Assembly: GCA_036321625.1 (NCBI GenBank) | Contig: CP143259.1 | Span: 911,001 to 975,000 of the forward strand | Direction of reading: 5' to 3' | From: Peptoniphilaceae bacterium AMB_02 | Lineage (GTDB): Bacteria > Bacillota > Clostridia > Tissierellales > Peptoniphilaceae | Length of the DNA: 64,000 nucleotides | Shown here: positions 60,687 to 64,000 of the stretch, piece by piece | Layout: each line of letters begins with the position of its first letter | How positions within the stretch are numbered: the stretch's first letter is position 1 | The notes under the pieces: model-generated | Database searches by the model: none | The model's input: the letters and a program-made list of their open reading frames with translations, nothing else | Told to the model about the DNA's origin: nothing | Translations under genes and position numbers: made by a program

Positions 60687-62414
60687 ATGACTAAAATTGC
60701 ACTAGTAGGATTAAATGCCAGATATAGTCATTCTAATTTAGCAATAAAGTATTTAAAAGAATCTACTAAGGACATTAAAACTGTAGATATATACGACTTC
60801 ACAATTAACGATGAGATTGAAAAAATTATTAGAGTTTTATTAAAACAGAATTATTCTCATATTGGTTTTTCAGTCTATATATGGAATAAACAAGAAATCT
60901 TTAGACTAATAAAAGCAATAAAAAATATCAATCAGGATACTAAAATCATCGTTGGAGGACCCGAAGTCTCATACGACGGAAAATCATTAATGGTAGAGAA
61001 CGACAATATTGATTATGTACTATCCGGAGAAGGTGAAGAAAGCTTTAGGCATCTTGTTCATTCCCTTGTAAATGATAAGGACCCTGAACATGAATCTATA
61101 CTCTTTAGAAAAGATAGTGAAATCCTCGGAGGCACTGTGCCGGGTATTATTTCAAACATAAATCATATACCTAATTTGTATATGGATGAGAAATACTTGG
61201 ATGAAAACAAATATGTTTACTATGAAGCTTCCAGAGGATGTCCTTTCAGATGCGCTTTCTGCCTTTCTTCTACAACTGCGGGAGTGAGATTTAAAAATAT
61301 TGAGACGGTCCTTAAAGAACTTGAAACGCTCTTAAATAATAATGTAAAACTAGTAAAATTCATCGATAGAAGCTTTAATTCAAATCCTAAACAGAAGGAG
61401 ATAATTCAGTATCTAATCGACAATGATAATGGGATAACTACTTTTCACATGGAATTACATCCGTCTTTAATAAAGGAAGAGTTTATTGATTTAATCAAGC
61501 TTGCAAGAAAGGATTTATTTCAATTTGAAGTAGGACTTCAAACCACGAATATAAAGACTGCGAAAGAAATAGAAAGAGTCGGAACCTATGATGAAATACA
61601 CAAGATATGTAGCGACTTGATAAAGGTTGGAGCTCATATCCATATAGACCTAATAGCTGGACTACCATATGAAGACTTGGAAAGTTTTTCTAAATCATTT
61701 AATGATTTATACAATATTAAACCTGATAAAATACAATTGGGATTTTTGAAATTGTTAAAAGGTTCGAGACTTAGAATCGATGCTGGAAAATATAATTATA
61801 GATTTTTTGAAGATGCTCCTTATGAGTTTATTTCCAACAATTGGATTTCATACAGTGAAGTGCTTCAATTAAAGGCAGTTGAAGATGTGGTAGAGAGATA
61901 CTACAATGAAGGTTTTTTCAGCAAAACAACAGAGTATCTAATACAGTCTAACTATAAAAATGCCTGGGATTTTTACCTGTCACTTTCTGTTTATTGGGAT
62001 AATAATGAATATATGTATAACAATATATCCCGAATAGAGCTGTACAATGTATTATACCGATACTGTGTGCAGGAACATCCCGAGGATTTAGATATAATAG
62101 CTGAATTATTGATATATGATTATTACAAGTCGGGGAATAGGAAATCTAGCAAATTTGTCTTAAGTGATTTCCATAAGAATATTGATAAAGAGACAATCCA
62201 AGAGTTGTTGAGGGAAAATGCCAATACAATTGAAGGTAGAACTGGAATTGTGGTTACCGAAATATTAAAGCATTCCATTATTGAAAGTTTTAATATCAAT
62301 CCCAAACTGGATAATAAGACTTTTTCGAAGGAATTTGAAGACAAAGTTTACATTATCTTCGTTAATTTACAGAAAACAGTAGAAGATATAATTTTAAAAT
62401 TAGAGAGGATATAA
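60687..62414 (+). CDS. B12-binding radical SAM protein (DUF4080)
   Basis: 575 aa. Residues 1-150: cobalamin-binding-type Rossmann domain (IALVGLNARYSHSNLAIKYL, IGFSVYIWNKQEI, KIIVGGPEVSYDG) followed by VLSGEGEESFR. Radical SAM core with C185-PFR-C189-AF-C192 (CxxxCxxC), then KFIDRSFNSN and FHMELHPSL; the C-terminal ~200 residues match DUF4080. Enzymes of this class do methylations or other radical reactions; the substrate is unknown. Such proteins are common next to argS in clostridia. Ribosome site GGTGG is weak. Confidence 0.88.
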   Translation: MTKIALVGLNARYSHSNLAIKYLKESTKDIKTVDIYDFTINDEIEKIIRVLLKQNYSHIGFSVYIWNKQEIFRLIKAIKNINQDTKIIVGGPEVSYDGKSLMVENDNIDYVLSGEGEESFRHLVHSLVNDKDPEHESILFRKDSEILGGTVPGIISNINHIPNLYMDEKYLDENKYVYYEASRGCPFRCAFCLSSTTAGVRFKNIETVLKELETLLNNNVKLVKFIDRSFNSNPKQKEIIQYLIDNDNGITTFHMELHPSLIKEEFIDLIKLARKDLFQFEVGLQTTNIKTAKEIERVGTYDEIHKICSDLIKVGAHIHIDLIAGLPYEDLESFSKSFNDLYNIKPDKIQLGFLKLLKGSRLRIDAGKYNYRFFEDAPYEFISNNWISYSEVLQLKAVEDVVERYYNEGFFSKTTEYLIQSNYKNAWDFYLSLSVYWDNNEYMYNNISRIELYNVLYRYCVQEHPEDLDIIAELLIYDYYKSGNRKSSKFVLSDFHKNIDKETIQELLRENANTIEGRTGIVVTEILKHSIIESFNINPKLDNKTFSKEFEDKVYIIFVNLQKTVEDIILKLERI

Positions 62415-62415
62415 T

Positions 62416-63135
62416 ATGCTTCAAGACTTTTTATATGTACAAACTGAAACAATCAAGAACACTTTCAAAAATATCAAACATTTACCTGTGCTAATCCTTC
62501 ATTTTATTGCATACAGCTTGATGTATACAATGGTATTAAGAGTGTTTTTATCTTTTGCCAGTGGATTGGGTTTAATAGGCGGAATTATAATGTATATTAT
62601 AAGAGGAATGATATTTTCTCATCTACTATATACATTGGACTCAATTATTAACTCTGACAGAATATACTATAAATATTTAAAAGAAGGTTTTTTCAAATAT
62701 CTATCACCCGCGATTACCGCGTTTTTCACCTATTATATATTAGAATTGGTTATCGGCTTTATTACGGGTGGAGGCTTAAGTGTAAATATCGTAATAATGT
62801 TGAGAATTTTAATATTTTTAGCTTTTTCGGCTGTTGCAGAATGCATTTATATAGCAAAAACTTACAGTTATGATTCGTTTTTAATGGGAATAAATATTGT
62901 GTTTGAAAACCCAATAAACTGGTCTTTAATTCAGTTATTGTTTTTTATAGGAGCATTTTTACTGAGTTTCAACCCGGATATCTTTAATGCATTTCCGCAG
63001 CCTTTCTATACTAAAAACTTGCTTACTGTGCTTATAAGATTGGTGTTTTTAAGTGTGTACATGCTTTATAGTGGCAATCTATTTAAATTAATCTATAATA
63101 CCACTGCCAGAAAAAGAGAATATATGAGAAAATAA
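62416..63135 (+). CDS. Hypothetical polytopic membrane protein
   Basis: 239 aa with about six hydrophobic segments (for example LPVLILHFIAYSLMYTMVL, AITAFFTYYILELVIGFIT, IVIMLRILIFLAFSAVAECIY, WSLIQLLFFIGAFLLSF, LLTVLIRLVFLSVYMLY) and a Lys/Arg-rich end (TARKREYMRK). No family motif is recognised. It begins one base after the radical SAM gene stop and is followed by the TPR gene within 8 bases, so all three are likely co-transcribed. Topology suggests a membrane partner; function is unknown. Confidence 0.78.
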   Translation: MLQDFLYVQTETIKNTFKNIKHLPVLILHFIAYSLMYTMVLRVFLSFASGLGLIGGIIMYIIRGMIFSHLLYTLDSIINSDRIYYKYLKEGFFKYLSPAITAFFTYYILELVIGFITGGGLSVNIVIMLRILIFLAFSAVAECIYIAKTYSYDSFLMGINIVFENPINWSLIQLLFFIGAFLLSFNPDIFNAFPQPFYTKNLLTVLIRLVFLSVYMLYSGNLFKLIYNTTARKREYMRK

Positions 63136-63143
63136 GGAGAACC

Positions 63144-64000
63144 ATGAAGGCTATAGATGAATATTTTAGAAAGTTTACAGATAAAATCTCTTTTATAGAA
63201 TTAAAACAAGATAGCAATATCAGAGTTATAAATAAAGAGGTTCCGTACCCGATATATACTGGCCAACTTGTAGATGGTATAACTTCAGGAGAATTTAATG
63301 AAGGCGTTTCTTTTGAGGCAATAGCAAGGGGCATGATAATAACTGTTGCGATTGATCCTGAGTTTAAATATGCTGAGTACTATACCAAACTACTTTCTGA
63401 AATACCTAAAATTAAAGAATTTATACTATCTGAGGGGATAAAATACCTTCAGAGCAATAACGAAATTGCAATATACTATTTTAGATATATGTATTTAGAA
63501 AATCTGTCTACCTCTTTTAGTAACTACAACTATGCCAGATTATTATACAATGAATACGAATTGGAAAAAGTAGATATTCTGAGAGTGGAGAGTATTAGAA
63601 TACTTGAGGAAATTATTAAAAATGATGAATCCTTCCCATTGTCATACTATGAATTGGGGATAATAAACCACAAGGAAAAGTATTACAATAAATCCTATTC
63701 ATATTTCAAAAATGCATTAAATCGAACAGAAGACGAGCTTGTGCTTGAAGAAATAAGAGAATATATGAGAGAAGTCGAACCAAATGCCAAAATTGAGCTT
63801 GGCATTGACTCTATAAATCGTGGAGACTACGAAAATGCGTACAAACTGTTTATGGAGAGTAAAATACTCTATGATTCGAATCTGGCAAACTATTATTTAG
63901 GGCTTATAAGTCAATTAACGGGAGAGTTCGATTTGGGAATTGAATACTACCTTAAAGCAATAGATAAGGGAGCAAAATTCAAAGAAGTCTATCAAAATTT
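63144..64000 (+). CDS. Tetratricopeptide-repeat protein, cut by the window end
   Basis: 285 codons remain open to the window end; ATG 63144 follows AAGGAGA. Sequence starts MKAIDEYFRKFTDKISFIELKQ. The N-terminal 80 residues form a beta-rich segment (IKEVPYPIYTGQLVDGITSG-like, IITVAIDPEFKYAEYYTKLL), then TPR-like helical repeats: FPLSYYELGIINHKEKYYNKSYSYFKNAL, AKIELGIDSINRGDYENAYKLFMESK, LANYYLGLISQLTGEFDLGIEYYLKAI. TPRs make protein-protein scaffolds. No signal peptide is apparent. The C-terminus and partners lie beyond the window. Confidence 0.85.
   Translation, partial: MKAIDEYFRKFTDKISFIELKQDSNIRVINKEVPYPIYTGQLVDGITSGEFNEGVSFEAIARGMIITVAIDPEFKYAEYYTKLLSEIPKIKEFILSEGIKYLQSNNEIAIYYFRYMYLENLSTSFSNYNYARLLYNEYELEKVDILRVESIRILEEIIKNDESFPLSYYELGIINHKEKYYNKSYSYFKNALNRTEDELVLEEIREYMREVEPNAKIELGIDSINRGDYENAYKLFMESKILYDSNLANYYLGLISQLTGEFDLGIEYYLKAIDKGAKFKEVYQN

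Overview
The window is one stretch of a low-GC, anaerobic Gram-positive chromosome. The evidence is AGA-rich, AT-rich codon use, a T-box leader, the IreB/RuvX/DUF1292/Fur/RNase J/TrmR/U32 gene order, MutS2 and ZapA next to pheST, an Rrf2-isc operon, and a SCIFF ranthipeptide locus next to yajC. Together these point to Clostridia or Tissierellia (a Peptoniphilus- or Anaerococcus-like lineage is plausible). The exact genus cannot be read from the sequence. Almost every gene is on the + strand; the exceptions are transposase genes.

Layout. 1-5370: the end of a PII-like gene, an asparagine T-box, asnS, a DMT transporter and leuS. 5371-9294: an accessory patch with a decayed MerR-type regulator, a divergent cysS of foreign appearance, the C-terminal stump of an ISL3-type transposase, and an IS256-family element with a frameshifted transposase and a long hairpin. 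9329-13830: sulfur and cysteine functions: a metallo-beta-lactamase/rhodanese gene that appears frameshifted, an SDR-type threonine dehydrogenase, and iscR-iscS-iscU. 14284-24551: an AI-2E family permease, alaS, ireB, a ferredoxin-fused aldo/keto reductase, ruvX, DUF1292, fur, RNase J, YlbF, trmR and a U32 protease. 24593-32143: rplS, rbgA, rnhB, yraN, a small orphan, comM, dprA (split from its C-terminal domain) and topA. 32387-33992: two single genes, a zinc-PLC-like protein and an orphan helical protein.

34041-45982: ruvCAB, queA, tgt, yajC, then the 50-residue six-cysteine SCIFF precursor, its radical SAM maturase, LapA, recJ, relA, dtd and a glyoxalase-II-like hydrolase. 46025-47348: the infC-rpmI-rplT operon behind a long leader with a terminator; infC appears to start at a rare ATA codon. 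47369-50170: KtrB/KtrA potassium uptake and a SpoU methyltransferase. 50189-64000: pheST, zapA, a second U32 protein, mutS2, argS, a B12-binding radical SAM protein, a membrane protein, and a TPR gene cut by the window end.

Most of the window is housekeeping: five aminoacyl-tRNA synthetases plus both PheRS subunits, tRNA modification (queA, tgt, trmR, U32), recombination and repair (ruvABC, recJ, mutS2, dprA) and ribosome assembly. The items most worth a second look are the ATA start of infC, the SCIFF locus with terminator-like hairpins on both sides of the precursor, the alien cysS among decayed mobile DNA, the two apparent frameshifts (MBL/rhodanese and dprA), and the orphan gene at 33267-33992. 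I found no CRISPR array, prophage, rRNA or tRNA gene.
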